Source: Gaoshiqia sp050178015 (GTDB lineage Bacteria; Bacteroidota; Bacteroidia; Bacteroidales; Prolixibacteraceae). Taken from it: a stretch of 64,000 nt of DNA. Positions 49,653-57,700 of the stretch are shown piece after piece. The stretch spans positions 48,709 through 112,708 of the forward strand of contig JBFXGM010000014.1 of assembly GCA_050178015.1 (NCBI GenBank). Direction: 5' to 3'. Made by a program: the position numbers and the translations under genes. Under the pieces are notes generated by a model. The model was not told the origin of the DNA, ran no database searches, and worked only from the letters and a program-made list of their open reading frames with translations. Each line of letters begins with the position of its first letter. Position 1 is the stretch's first letter.

Positions 49653-49833
49653 GGCGCACCTCCTTTCCGTAGTGCATTTCGGCCTTCAGGTCTTGCACGC
49701 GGCGGGTGCAGCGCATGAGGTAGGTGCGGGCGCGGTCGAAAAACTCTTGTGCCTCGGCCTTCTCGGCCAGGGCGGCGGCCAGCCGGTTTTCCAGCTGCGC
49801 CGCGGCGGGTTGTGAATTCTTTTTGACAGTCAT
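49645..49833 (-). CDS. Short coiled-coil protein
   Basis: The 62-residue protein is a single long helix (AAQLENRLAAALAEKAEAQE, then FFDRARTYLMRCTRRVQDLK). It is the first gene after the structured leader at 49858-50009. Small single-helix proteins of this sort are common in Bacteroides phages; the role is unknown. Confidence 0.65.
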   Translation of the reverse strand: MTVKKNSQPAAAQLENRLAAALAEKAEAQEFFDRARTYLMRCTRRVQDLKAEMHYGKEVRHA

Positions 49834-49857
49834 GTTTAAAGAATTTGCGATAAAAGA

Positions 49858-50009
49858 GATAGCCCGCCGTAGGTGTGACTGTCACTCATACGCCGGGCGT
49901 GTAAGTCGCCGGATTCTTTCGTACCGGCCACCGTAACGGGCTATCCGTTTATCTTGTTACAAAAAATATAAGCTGATTTTTTGCCCAAGAATGATATGAG
50001 TAACAGTCA
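49858..50009 (-). other. Structured 5' leader with two crossing helices
   Basis: On the minus-strand RNA, GATAGCCCG (49945-49937) can pair with CGGGCTATC (49866-49858). TGACTGTTACTCATA (50009-49995) can pair with TATGAGTGACAGTCA (49890-49876), all 15 bases if one G-U is allowed. The order A, B, A', B' means the two helices form a pseudoknot or exclude each other. GCCGG/CCGGC makes an inner hairpin. The structure ends 24 bases before the 62-residue gene start. Confidence 0.6.
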
Positions 50010-50013
50010 AGGG

Positions 50014-50021
50014 CAAATATA
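50014..50021 (-). promoter_or_regulatory. -7 box (TATATTTG, minus strand) for the structured leader
   Basis: On the minus strand this is TATATTTG, with TTGC about 21 bp upstream. Transcription would start near 50005, at the outer arm of the leader helix. The GTAAAC operator (50071-50087) lies upstream. Confidence 0.6.
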
Positions 50022-50082
50022 GTGTTTATAAGATGAATGATGCAAGCATTTGGGTATAAATATTTTGCGTGTAAACCGATGG

Positions 50083-50559
50083 TTAACGGGAGGGGGAATT
50101 TGTAAACCGGGGGTTATATAGTTTGTCCAATATGTTGTCGATTTCGATGATCGATTTTTCTTTCATCGCGTTTTTCAGCAACTCATTTGTTACTAAGTTT
50201 CGTTCAATGGTCAATTCGTTCATTACAATTTCGGGTACATTAAACTGGCTAAATACATGATCTTGTTTGTATGACCTTAGCATCCTGTATTTAAAGATCG
50301 TATTCAATGCTACGGCAAGGTCGTTCATGTCGGTTTTCAGCCGCTGTACCTCGTTGTTCCGGAAGTCAATGACTTTATTCACCCAGATAATAATCAGGGC
50401 GATGAGCGATATTGTAGCTATAAACAGGCAGATGAAAAATAAGGCTTCCATATTTTTGAGATTAAAGTAAACTGCTATCCCGCTAATAATTGATTGATAT
50501 AAAGCCGAAATAAAGAACGCTACCGACTCGGTGCGAACAATTTCGATAAGTTTTTTCAT
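50083..50559 (-). CDS. Membrane protein with two helices and helical tail
   Basis: The 158-residue protein has two hydrophobic segments (FFISALYQSIISGIAVYFNL and LFFICLFIATISLIALIIIW) and a cytoplasmic helical part of about 95 residues. It is alone between terminators and AT-rich gaps, which is the usual layout of a lysogenic cargo gene. Possible roles include superinfection exclusion; this is only inferred from layout. Confidence 0.68.
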   Translation of the reverse strand: MKKLIEIVRTESVAFFISALYQSIISGIAVYFNLKNMEALFFICLFIATISLIALIIIWVNKVIDFRNNEVQRLKTDMNDLAVALNTIFKYRMLRSYKQDHVFSQFNVPEIVMNELTIERNLVTNELLKNAMKEKSIIEIDNILDKLYNPRFTNSPSR

Positions 50560-50599
50560 ATCTTTGGTACGTCTTTATGTTTGGCGACTGAAAGATACT

Positions 50600-50636
50600 A
50601 AAAAACCCGTTCCCGGCTTAGTTGGGGCGGGTTTTT
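50600..50636. terminator. Rho-independent terminator
   Basis: AAAAACCCG pairs with CGGGTTTTT, with T-runs on both strands. It follows the stop of the antirepressor-like gene at 50643 on the minus strand. Confidence 0.85.
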
Positions 50637-50642
50637 GGGTTA

Positions 50643-51185
50643 TTATTGCCTCCATAGTTCCAGTTGCTGTTCAATAATCTCGTGATCCATGCGCGCTAAA
50701 CGGGTGCTGGCCGCTTTCTTTTGCTTTTTCAGTTCCAATAGCTTCCGGGCTATATCCGTTGCGTGTAGTTCGCGCTCAAGCTCCTCTATCTGTATATCAA
50801 TAAGGGTTCTTTCTTTTAAAACCGACTGTCGCCGGGTGATCGTTCCCGTAAAATAGTCGTGCAGCACCCGGTAGCATTCCCATTTGTATTCTAGTAGTCC
50901 GGGGGCTTCGGATTGAATCTGGAATAGCCACCCGTAAACGTAAAATTCGGGCAAACAAATCATTTTCCTGAACTTTCCGTCTGCGGCAACCATTTGCTGC
51001 TCAGCAAACAGTTGACCTAATATCGGGTCGTTTTTCAGGTTCTGAAACTGGCGGTTCCAGTTAACGCCCAGGGCTTCGCAAATTGGTTTTAATGCGATCC
51101 AGTACGTGCCGTCAATTGACAGGAAAAAGATGGTTTTCCCGTTGAACTCCAAGAATTTTTTTACTGATGTTTTCATTTTTTTCAT
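50643..51185 (-). CDS. Phage antirepressor-like protein (P22_AR_N domain)
   Basis: The 180-residue protein has the N-terminal phage antirepressor domain: WIALKPICEALGVNWNRQFQ, LKNDPILGQLFAEQQMVAADGKF, CLPEFYVYGWLFQIQSEAPG, KWECYRVLHDYF. The C-terminal part is a coiled coil (LIDIQIEELERELHATDIAR). It would inactivate the repressor and favour the lytic state. The fragment at 42029-42316 is a degraded relative, and the KilA-N protein at 59893 is a third switch protein. Confidence 0.88.
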   Translation of the reverse strand: MKKMKTSVKKFLEFNGKTIFFLSIDGTYWIALKPICEALGVNWNRQFQNLKNDPILGQLFAEQQMVAADGKFRKMICLPEFYVYGWLFQIQSEAPGLLEYKWECYRVLHDYFTGTITRRQSVLKERTLIDIQIEELERELHATDIARKLLELKKQKKAASTRLARMDHEIIEQQLELWRQ

Positions 51186-51293
51186 TTTTTAAAAGATTAA
51201 GATCAACGCTAACGGTATGTAAATTCCATCCGGCCAAAAAGCCGGACAGAACTTACACGGTCGTTAGCTAAAAATTAACCTATGGGTTAATTA

Positions 51294-51743
51294 TCACAGC
51301 CAGGTAGTGCCGAATGTTTTGTTTCGGTAGTTGATTTCATCCGGTGTAAGCGGCTTGTTTTCGGCGAAGCTTATAAAGTCGGTCAGCTTACCTATGGATG
51401 GTGGCCAACCGGCAGCACAGGCGCGGTTCTGCTTCGTATCGATCCCGATTAAATACCAATCTTCGCCGGTGGGTACATGGTGGGCCGTGTAGCTGTAAGC
51501 CGGTTTAAATTTCAGGTTCTCTAAGTCAAGAAACACTGAAAAATACGAGTTTTCGAAGTTCTGAAAAATTGGGTGTTCGATGTCGCCGGTTGGTTTGTAG
51601 TGTTCGAGCAGGAAGTCACAAACAGTTTGGTTTATGATCCAGTGCAGAGGCGTACACAGGCGGCCGTCATGGATGTACAGTACTTTTGTTGCCGGGTTTT
51701 CGGTATCGAAAATCAGGTTGTCTGGGCGTTTTAGAATGATCAT
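51294..51743 (-). CDS. Protein of unknown function
   Basis: The 149-residue protein starts MIILKRPDNLIFDTENPATK and has EDWYLIGIDTKQNRACAAGW, which looks like phage-encoded proteins of Bacteroidetes without known role. It overlaps the next gene by 4 bp. A region of about 110 bp after it (51186-51293) holds only a weak CCGGC hairpin. Confidence 0.66.
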   Translation of the reverse strand: MIILKRPDNLIFDTENPATKVLYIHDGRLCTPLHWIINQTVCDFLLEHYKPTGDIEHPIFQNFENSYFSVFLDLENLKFKPAYSYTAHHVPTGEDWYLIGIDTKQNRACAAGWPPSIGKLTDFISFAENKPLTPDEINYRNKTFGTTWL

Positions 51744-52153
51744 ATCAGTTCCTCCTTTTTAAAAGTTTCATTCAGCCGGTTTATTTCGGCAATAGCCGGG
51801 AAGCCGTGCGGAAAAATGCGGGTGGTGAGGTCGAATATGCTTACCTGGTTCACGCCGTTTACTTTCATCCAGTATTGCAGGTAGCGGATATAGGTTACAC
51901 AGTGGCCAATTGTGCCATCGGCCAGGTAATGGATGATGAACTGGGACCGGATGTTTAGTTTCATATCCATAGCTTTCAGGTGGTTTTGCATGGCGCGTAA
52001 TGCCCAGCTTTGGGTTTTCACTTCATCAAAAGCCTGTTGAAAAACTTCGTCTGGACAGAATAAGCCGAAAAACAGAAGCTCCTTGTCTTCCGGGCTTAGT
52101 TCCTCTGCCGGCAGGGCGGCAAAGGCTTTAAAATAGGGTTCGGTGTGCATCAT
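51740..52153 (-). CDS. Helical protein of unknown function
   Basis: The 137-residue protein starts MMHTEPYFKAFAALPAEELS and is mostly helical with aromatic residues (IGHCVTYIRYLQYWMKVNGV). There is no signal or membrane segment. It overlaps both neighbours by 4 bp (ATGA), so it belongs to a coupled four-gene set. Confidence 0.68.
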   Translation of the reverse strand: MMHTEPYFKAFAALPAEELSPEDKELLFFGLFCPDEVFQQAFDEVKTQSWALRAMQNHLKAMDMKLNIRSQFIIHYLADGTIGHCVTYIRYLQYWMKVNGVNQVSIFDLTTRIFPHGFPAIAEINRLNETFKKEELI

Positions 52154-52458
52154 AGCTGTAAGGTGTTTTGTTTAATTTCCTGAATCTTTTGAGTTAATAT
52201 GGATATGAATTCAATGTCTTTATCTTGCGCTTGCAGCCACCTGATGTATTGCCATTTTTCCCAGTTCTCCAAGTCGGTTATTTGATCCCAGTAAAATTCC
52301 GGGTCCAGCGTTTGAAACTTGGTTAGCTCAATAAAAAAATCATGCTTTTGTTCCTTTGTTTTGCCTTTCAGGCATCCTTTTTTTATCTCATTGACAATCA
52401 TATACGTTTGGCATATGGGGTAAATTACTGCGGTTATTATCCAAGATAAGATTTTCAT
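52150..52458 (-). CDS. Protein of unknown function ending QNTLQL
   Basis: The 102-residue protein starts with a hydrophobic helix (ILSWIITAVIYPICQTYMIV), which could be a membrane anchor, and has a helical body. Its last residues KQNTLQL and the stop-start junction TTACAGCTATGA are repeated at the end of the next gene upstream. Confidence 0.66.
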   Translation of the reverse strand: MKILSWIITAVIYPICQTYMIVNEIKKGCLKGKTKEQKHDFFIELTKFQTLDPEFYWDQITDLENWEKWQYIRWLQAQDKDIEFISILTQKIQEIKQNTLQL

Positions 52459-52817
52459 AGCTGTAAGGTATTTTGTTTGGGTTCAATTTTTACTTTCCGG
52501 ATGATGATGTAGGCGAAGCGGGCCTGGTCGAGGTTGGGCACCTTGTCGCGGTAAATGGTTCGGATGATGTTCAGGGTTTCGGGCAGTGAGTAGCCGGTGT
52601 CGAGCATGGCGGCGGCTGGCTTGAGCTGGTGAAGGCGAAATTCGCTAACCTGTTCGTAACGGCCCCGGCCCCGGTATTTGGCCGGGCTTGATGATTTGTC
52701 CCAGATTTCCACTTCGCGGCCTTCGTAGTGTACGGCAGGGTTCCAGCGGCGTATGGTGCTGAACACTTCGCAGTCGAGCTTGCGGTTCCAGTTGGTCGAG
52801 AAACTTAATACGTCCAT
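52455..52817 (-). CDS. Protein of unknown function, first of coupled set
   Basis: The 120-residue protein starts MDVLSFSTNWNRKLDCEVFS, has a strand pattern in AVHYEGREVEIWDKSSSPAK, and ends KQNTLQL. The form resembles small phage ASCH-like or RNA-binding proteins that act on conserved element genes, but I do not assign it. It overlaps the next gene by 4 bp. Confidence 0.68.
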   Translation of the reverse strand: MDVLSFSTNWNRKLDCEVFSTIRRWNPAVHYEGREVEIWDKSSSPAKYRGRGRYEQVSEFRLHQLKPAAAMLDTGYSLPETLNIIRTIYRDKVPNLDQARFAYIIIRKVKIEPKQNTLQL

Positions 52818-52838
52818 TGATTGATGATTGATGAATGA

Positions 52839-52958
52839 TTATTGATGATTGCATAAATAGGGTTGGCGGCAGGCCGGGCAGCAATAATGGCGGCGGGCAT
52901 CAAACCGGTGGCGGCAAAACGGGCAAATGGCCCAAACTTCGTGATTGTGGTTTTTCAT
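52839..52958 (-). CDS. 39-residue zinc-ribbon peptide
   Basis: The peptide is MKNHNHEVWAICPFCRHRFD, then ARRHYCCPACRQPYLCNHQ. CPFC and CPAC are two knuckles of a zinc ribbon, and extra Cys and His residues could bind more metal. It overlaps the upstream 94-residue gene by 4 bp (ATGA), which supports translation. Possible role: nucleic-acid or protein binding. Confidence 0.68.
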   Translation of the reverse strand: MKNHNHEVWAICPFCRHRFDARRHYCCPACRQPYLCNHQ

Positions 52959-53239
52959 GGTTGTCGTTTTAGGTATGTGGCTGTTTTTTCTTCAAGCCAG
53001 GCAACATAGGCCGGATCGTACAGGATGATTCTTTCATCGTCTTTGCAAGCGTCGGGTACGTCGCTGGCGAAAATTCCATGTTCGCTCTTATCCGCGTTGA
53101 GCATGTCTATTATTTCCTGTGCTGTCATTCCTTCCAGTATTCCCGTATCAACCGGGTAGGTCAAACTATCCATTTCAATCCGTATCTCGGGACAGTTGCC
53201 CGTGTCTGCTTTGTAAGTCATTCTGATTTCGTTATTCAT
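52955..53239 (-). CDS. Small acidic protein of unknown function
   Basis: The 94-residue protein starts MNNEIRMTYKADTGNCPEIR and has GILEGMTAQEIIDMLNADKS and a C-terminal LYDPAYVAWLEEKTATYLKR. No membrane helix is present. The start at 53239 avoids overlap with the methyltransferase gene; the frame is open further up. Confidence 0.7.
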   Translation of the reverse strand: MNNEIRMTYKADTGNCPEIRIEMDSLTYPVDTGILEGMTAQEIIDMLNADKSEHGIFASDVPDACKDDERIILYDPAYVAWLEEKTATYLKRQP

Positions 53240-53246
53240 GCTAGGA

Positions 53247-53969
53247 TTAATTATTTGCGTTAAAAAAAGCGATAGAAAAGCCAAGCGGGGTATTTGACCG
53301 GGCTTCTTTTGTTCGGTCTGATTTTCCGCCAAAAACTTGTATGGGCGATCCCTGTTTGCATACCCTGACGGGTTCCACTGGTTTTTTAACCAATTCGCGG
53401 TTGAAGTCGCCCCATATCCCGGTTTTCTTTGTGTATGCTTCGCACCGGATCACTACGTCAATTTCTTCGCGGGTGACTTTCAATCCATCTTTGCGCCTGA
53501 TTCGGTCCAGTTCGTTGTGATCGGCGTCTGATAAGTCTAAGTACCCGGCAAAATCGCACGGATTGAAATAGAATGGTTTGTCCAAGTGCGGAAACAGGCG
53601 GCCAATTCTGCCGACCGGGTTTTCCATAACCCAGAAAAATGATCCTTCATAATCCAGATCGGTAGGCGTAAACAAATCTGCCAGGCATTCTACCTTTTCA
53701 ACCAACGAAACCGAAACGGCTGTCCGCCCGTCGGCATCTTTAGCAGGCCAGTATTGCGCTCCGCTATTGGCAAAGTCGGTGCATGGTACGGCTGCCAGCA
53801 ACCCGTCAACATCCTGAAACAGTTCCAGCGCGGTTTCTGCCAGATCAATAGAATTAACGTCCATCAATTCGGATAGCTTAATATCCCAGGTGATTACATT
53901 CCATCCGGCATCGTAATACGGTTGGCTCCATTTGCCGGAATAATCGAATAAGGATAAAAGGGTTTTCAT
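53247..53969 (-). CDS. DNA (cytosine-5) methyltransferase-like protein
   Basis: The 240-residue protein has the SAM-binding start LLSLFDYSGKWSQPYYDAGW, an Asp loop (ITWDIKL), the catalytic Cys63 in AAVPCTDFANSG (motif IV), and the ENPVGRIGR stretch (ENV-type motif). It is shorter than typical C5 methyltransferases (over 300), with a small or odd target-recognition part. No partner endonuclease is nearby, so it would be an orphan enzyme protecting phage DNA. Substrate unknown. Confidence 0.75.
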   Translation of the reverse strand: MKTLLSLFDYSGKWSQPYYDAGWNVITWDIKLSELMDVNSIDLAETALELFQDVDGLLAAVPCTDFANSGAQYWPAKDADGRTAVSVSLVEKVECLADLFTPTDLDYEGSFFWVMENPVGRIGRLFPHLDKPFYFNPCDFAGYLDLSDADHNELDRIRRKDGLKVTREEIDVVIRCEAYTKKTGIWGDFNRELVKKPVEPVRVCKQGSPIQVFGGKSDRTKEARSNTPLGFSIAFFNANN

Positions 53970-54427
53970 CAGTCGTTTACTAATTGTTCGAGTTTGAATT
54001 TTTTTTCATCCAGTTTTTGCGTTGCCCGGATCATGACCGGATCGGTTGTTTCGTCCTGGAACAGTTGCGCCGATAGTTCGCGGCGGCGGTGGTTGATCAG
54101 GTTTTCGATTTTTGTTACCTGGGCTTTTGCCGCTGCCAGCTGTCGTTTTTTCTGCGTTTCGGTGTCGGCCTCAGCTTCGGGCCAGTAGCCATACACCCGA
54201 ATAGATACATGATGACGCGGGAACCGCACCTTGATTCGTGCATACCAGTAATCAACATACCAGCTCCATTTGCTTTGAATCCATGATGGATAATCGAATG
54301 TTTTCACCGTATGCCAATGGTCGTTAACCGGTTCGCTGTTGGTGCCAAAGGCATTCAGTACCGTTGTTTTGTGCATGGGATGAACGCAAATGCGTTTTCG
54401 CAGCCAGTGTTTTCCTTTCTTTTTCAT
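53969..54427 (-). CDS. Protein with C-terminal helices, unknown function
   Basis: The 152-residue protein has a basic start (HWLRKRICVHPMHKTTVLNA), an aromatic middle (PSWIQSKWSWYVDYWYARIK) and a coiled C-terminal half. It shares one base with the start of the methyltransferase gene. No family is recognised. Confidence 0.68.
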   Translation of the reverse strand: MKKKGKHWLRKRICVHPMHKTTVLNAFGTNSEPVNDHWHTVKTFDYPSWIQSKWSWYVDYWYARIKVRFPRHHVSIRVYGYWPEAEADTETQKKRQLAAAKAQVTKIENLINHRRRELSAQLFQDETTDPVMIRATQKLDEKKFKLEQLVND

Positions 54428-54470
54428 TATATCACTTCGTTAAACATGGTGATTGGATTTAATTTAATGA

Positions 54471-54737
54471 TTAGCGTTTTTTATTTTTTCTATTCTTTTT
54501 TCGACGTTCGCGCCTTTGTTCCTGTCCTGATAGGGTGATTTCAGCCATTGGTTTGATTGGGATGATCAGATCATCAATACTGGGGCATTTGGGGAGTTCA
54601 GGGATATTAAGTTCCTGATCCTCGACCAGGACAATTATTTTACCCGTAGTCTGTTTTATTCGCTCAATCGCACCGGCCAGTATAATTTCATGACCACAGC
54701 CAACATGAACGACTGTTATTCCGCGTTCTTTTTTCAT
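54471..54737 (-). CDS. Small protein with basic tail
   Basis: The 88-residue protein begins with a strand-rich part (GITVVHVGCGHEIILAGAIE, then KIIVLVEDQEL) and ends in a tail of Arg, Lys and Asn (RRERRKKNRKNKKR). It lies 1 bp after the primase-helicase gene, so it may help it or bind DNA. Confidence 0.7.
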   Translation of the reverse strand: MKKERGITVVHVGCGHEIILAGAIERIKQTTGKIIVLVEDQELNIPELPKCPSIDDLIIPIKPMAEITLSGQEQRRERRKKNRKNKKR

Positions 54738-54738
54738 A

Positions 54739-57700
54739 TTACATCACTTCGTTAAAATCGCCATTAGCGAGGGTGAAAAATTCGCGGCCACCGGTTTTAT
54801 GCACGTCGCCAATAAACGAGCGGTCGGGGTGCAGGCGTTTGAATTCTTCGCGGTCAAGCCCCAGTTCGTTGCGCTTCACCGGGTTCAGGTCGTATCCTTT
54901 GTAATGGCAAAAGGCCACTATCTTTTCTTTAAACCGGTGTGCCAGGCAGTATTTTCGTTCTTGCGGGTTTTCGGCCAAAAACAGGTCGTACAAGTCCTTG
55001 CGGATGTGTTCGCGGTTGATGTTTCCGGTTTTGGTGCGTTCGTCCCAGTCGAAATACGCATCGGCCCAGGTAAGGAAGTTTTCGCCCATGATCTGGCGCA
55101 GCTTGCGTTTTTCAACGTCCTCCATGGGCGGGGGCACAATGCCCAGGCGCTGGGTTCCCGACCAGCCGTTTTGCTTGCTGCGGAAGTACATCACCAGGCA
55201 ATGGGCCATGAGGTTAAAAAACAGGTTCCACTGGTCGGTATCCCACTCGCTGAAAAAGGCAATGTTAAAATCGTGTACCGGCTTGTGGTGGTCGTTGTAA
55301 AAGTCGGAGAAAACCATGAATGCCTGTCGGTCCTGAAAGCTCGATCCGGTGCCGTTGATGGCGTGGTTGGTGGTGACCAGTACTTTCGGAGTTTCGTCCT
55401 TGCGCAGGGTAAAGCGCAGCCCCGATTTTTGGTTCACGGTCATCCCGCCGGTGATTACCTGGAACAGGCTTTCGAAGTCGAAATTTGCCCGCACGTCGTC
55501 AAAGAATACATTCTTGGTCTTTTCGGTCACTTCGTGATAGCGGAAATTATCGTCATCCAGCTTTTTCGATTTGCCGTCGATGATCACCTGGGGGATGATG
55601 TGCGACACGGCCACGCCTACCAGCGACTTACCCGACCGCCCGTTGCTGGCTCCCACTTCGCTTATTTTGCCGTCCATCGCTATGGCGGCTTTCAGCTCGT
55701 TGTCATCCTTGTAATCGTGCAGCAGGTAGCCAATCAGGGTAAGTTTGTTCACCAGGTGACGGGCGTCCAGCATCATTTCATCCAGCGTTACGTCCGCTTT
55801 ATCGATTCCCTTGTCCTTCCGCCAGTGAAAGTTGCTGGCATTGCGCAGGAATTGGAGGAAGTGGCTTTTTTCGGCGGCTTCGGAATAGTCGATGAAAAAT
55901 TCACCGTTTTCCACTTCGTCAAAACCTTCCGGCAGGCGGGGGCGCAGTTCGTCGGTCATGGGCGTAACGTCCAGAAAGCCGGGGATGGCCGAAACCTTGT
56001 GGCGGATGATCTTCTCCGTCCAGATGTATTCCGAAAACTGGCCGTAGTTGATTTCCTTCACGCCGTCGGCAGTAATTTCCCAGATTTTATCTTCAAAAAA
56101 CAGGCATTGGCGGTCAGCCGTAGCGCGTTCGATGGTGGGATAGTTCAGGTCTAAGTTCGTTAGCTTCTCGGGGCCCAGGTATTGCGGGCCGCCCCGCATG
56201 AGCATGTTCAGCACGTCGTTGCGCTTTACTTCGCGGCAAAAGTCCTTTACAAAGTCTTTTACTTCGGTGTGGTCGATAATGGAGATCACCCGCCCATCGA
56301 TCCGGATTAGCTCCCTGGCGCCGCTTCGCATTTGGTACCGCCAAAAACCACGGTTTTGCAGAAAAACCATTGCGTTAACGTAGTTAAAGGTGAGCTGTTT
56401 CCGGGTGTTTCCCTGCCGGTCCTCTTTGGTTTCTTCGTCCCAGAATTCTTCCTCCGGTAAAAGCTGCTGGGCCATTTCCAGCTGTCCTTTCTCGTTGAAA
56501 CGGCGCAGGTAGCCTTTTAGCTTGAATTCTTTCAGGTCTTTCAGCCGGGCTTTGTGGTATTTGGCGAAGGCTTCCGCATCGTTCAGTAGCCAGAAGTCGG
56601 CTATTTTGCTATCCGGCAGCATGGTTATTTTGTGCAGCTGGATGAATTTCCCGGCGCCCGATTTTTCGTTCACGGCAAATTCAACGTCCTCTTTTAGTTC
56701 GTCTTCCCGTCCGGACAGCGAACCGATCAGCAGATCATCAACGCCCTTTTCGTTGGCTTCGCCGGGGCGTATGTAGCCGAAATAGATTTCTACCGGGTGC
56801 CCCAGGTTGGCCAATGTGCGCAGGTAGTCTTTATAGTTGCGCACGGCGGCAAAAAACTGGCGGGGGCGGCTGTCAACGGCCTGCCCATTTTTCAGTTCGT
56901 CCGACAGGTTCATCCAGTCGGAATCAAGCAGGAAAACCACTTCGCGCACCTGGCAACGCTGGATCACAAACTGCACTTCGTCGGGCAGGCGTTTTTTGCT
57001 CCCCAGGTTGTTGATGCCCATGATCCCCAGTGAATAAACGCCGTGTTTACTGGCTTTTTCCGCTTTCTTTTCGCCCTCCTGGATGAACAGGCGCTGGATG
57101 GGACGGGCTTGTTTGTAGAGTTGGCGGACGCGCTCGGGGATGTACACGTGACTACCCGATCCGGCGGGCGACTGGTATTTGATGGGCCAACCGTCGCGGC
57201 CAATGTGGGCGGCGGGGTTTTGCCAGCGCACCCGGATCAGGGGCCGCATGATGGTGCTTTTCTCGGGCTTGTACATCACCGGGCGTCCTTCCAGGTCGTA
57301 GTACCGGATGAGCATATCGTCGCCCCGGCGTTCTATGATCTGGCCGTACTGGTCGCGGGTGCCCTGGATGAATGGCGTCACAAAACGGGCGGTGCCGTCA
57401 TCGTCGGCAGTCTCAAGGCGTACGTCATCGTAGGTGAGGCCGGATTCTTCCAGCTGGGTATCGCAAAAGGTTTTGATCTGGTGAGGTTTGGGGCTTGGTT
57501 CTGGCTGCTGGCTGCTGGCCGCTGGCTCCTGGGTACTGGCCGCTGACTGCTGGCTTGGCTTACCGTTCGTTTTTTTTCGGGCTGTTTTTTTCTCCCCTCC
57601 TTTGGAGGGGCTGGGGGAGGCTTCTTCTTCCACAAAAATGCCTTTTTCTTTGGCGATGTGGCGCAGGGCGTCGGGATAGGGCAGGTTTTCGGTTTTCATG

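Noticed and set aside
54799..56154. 451-codon frame on the plus strand
   Set aside because: It is antisense to the well-supported primase-helicase and has Val/His-rich composition typical of shadow frames.
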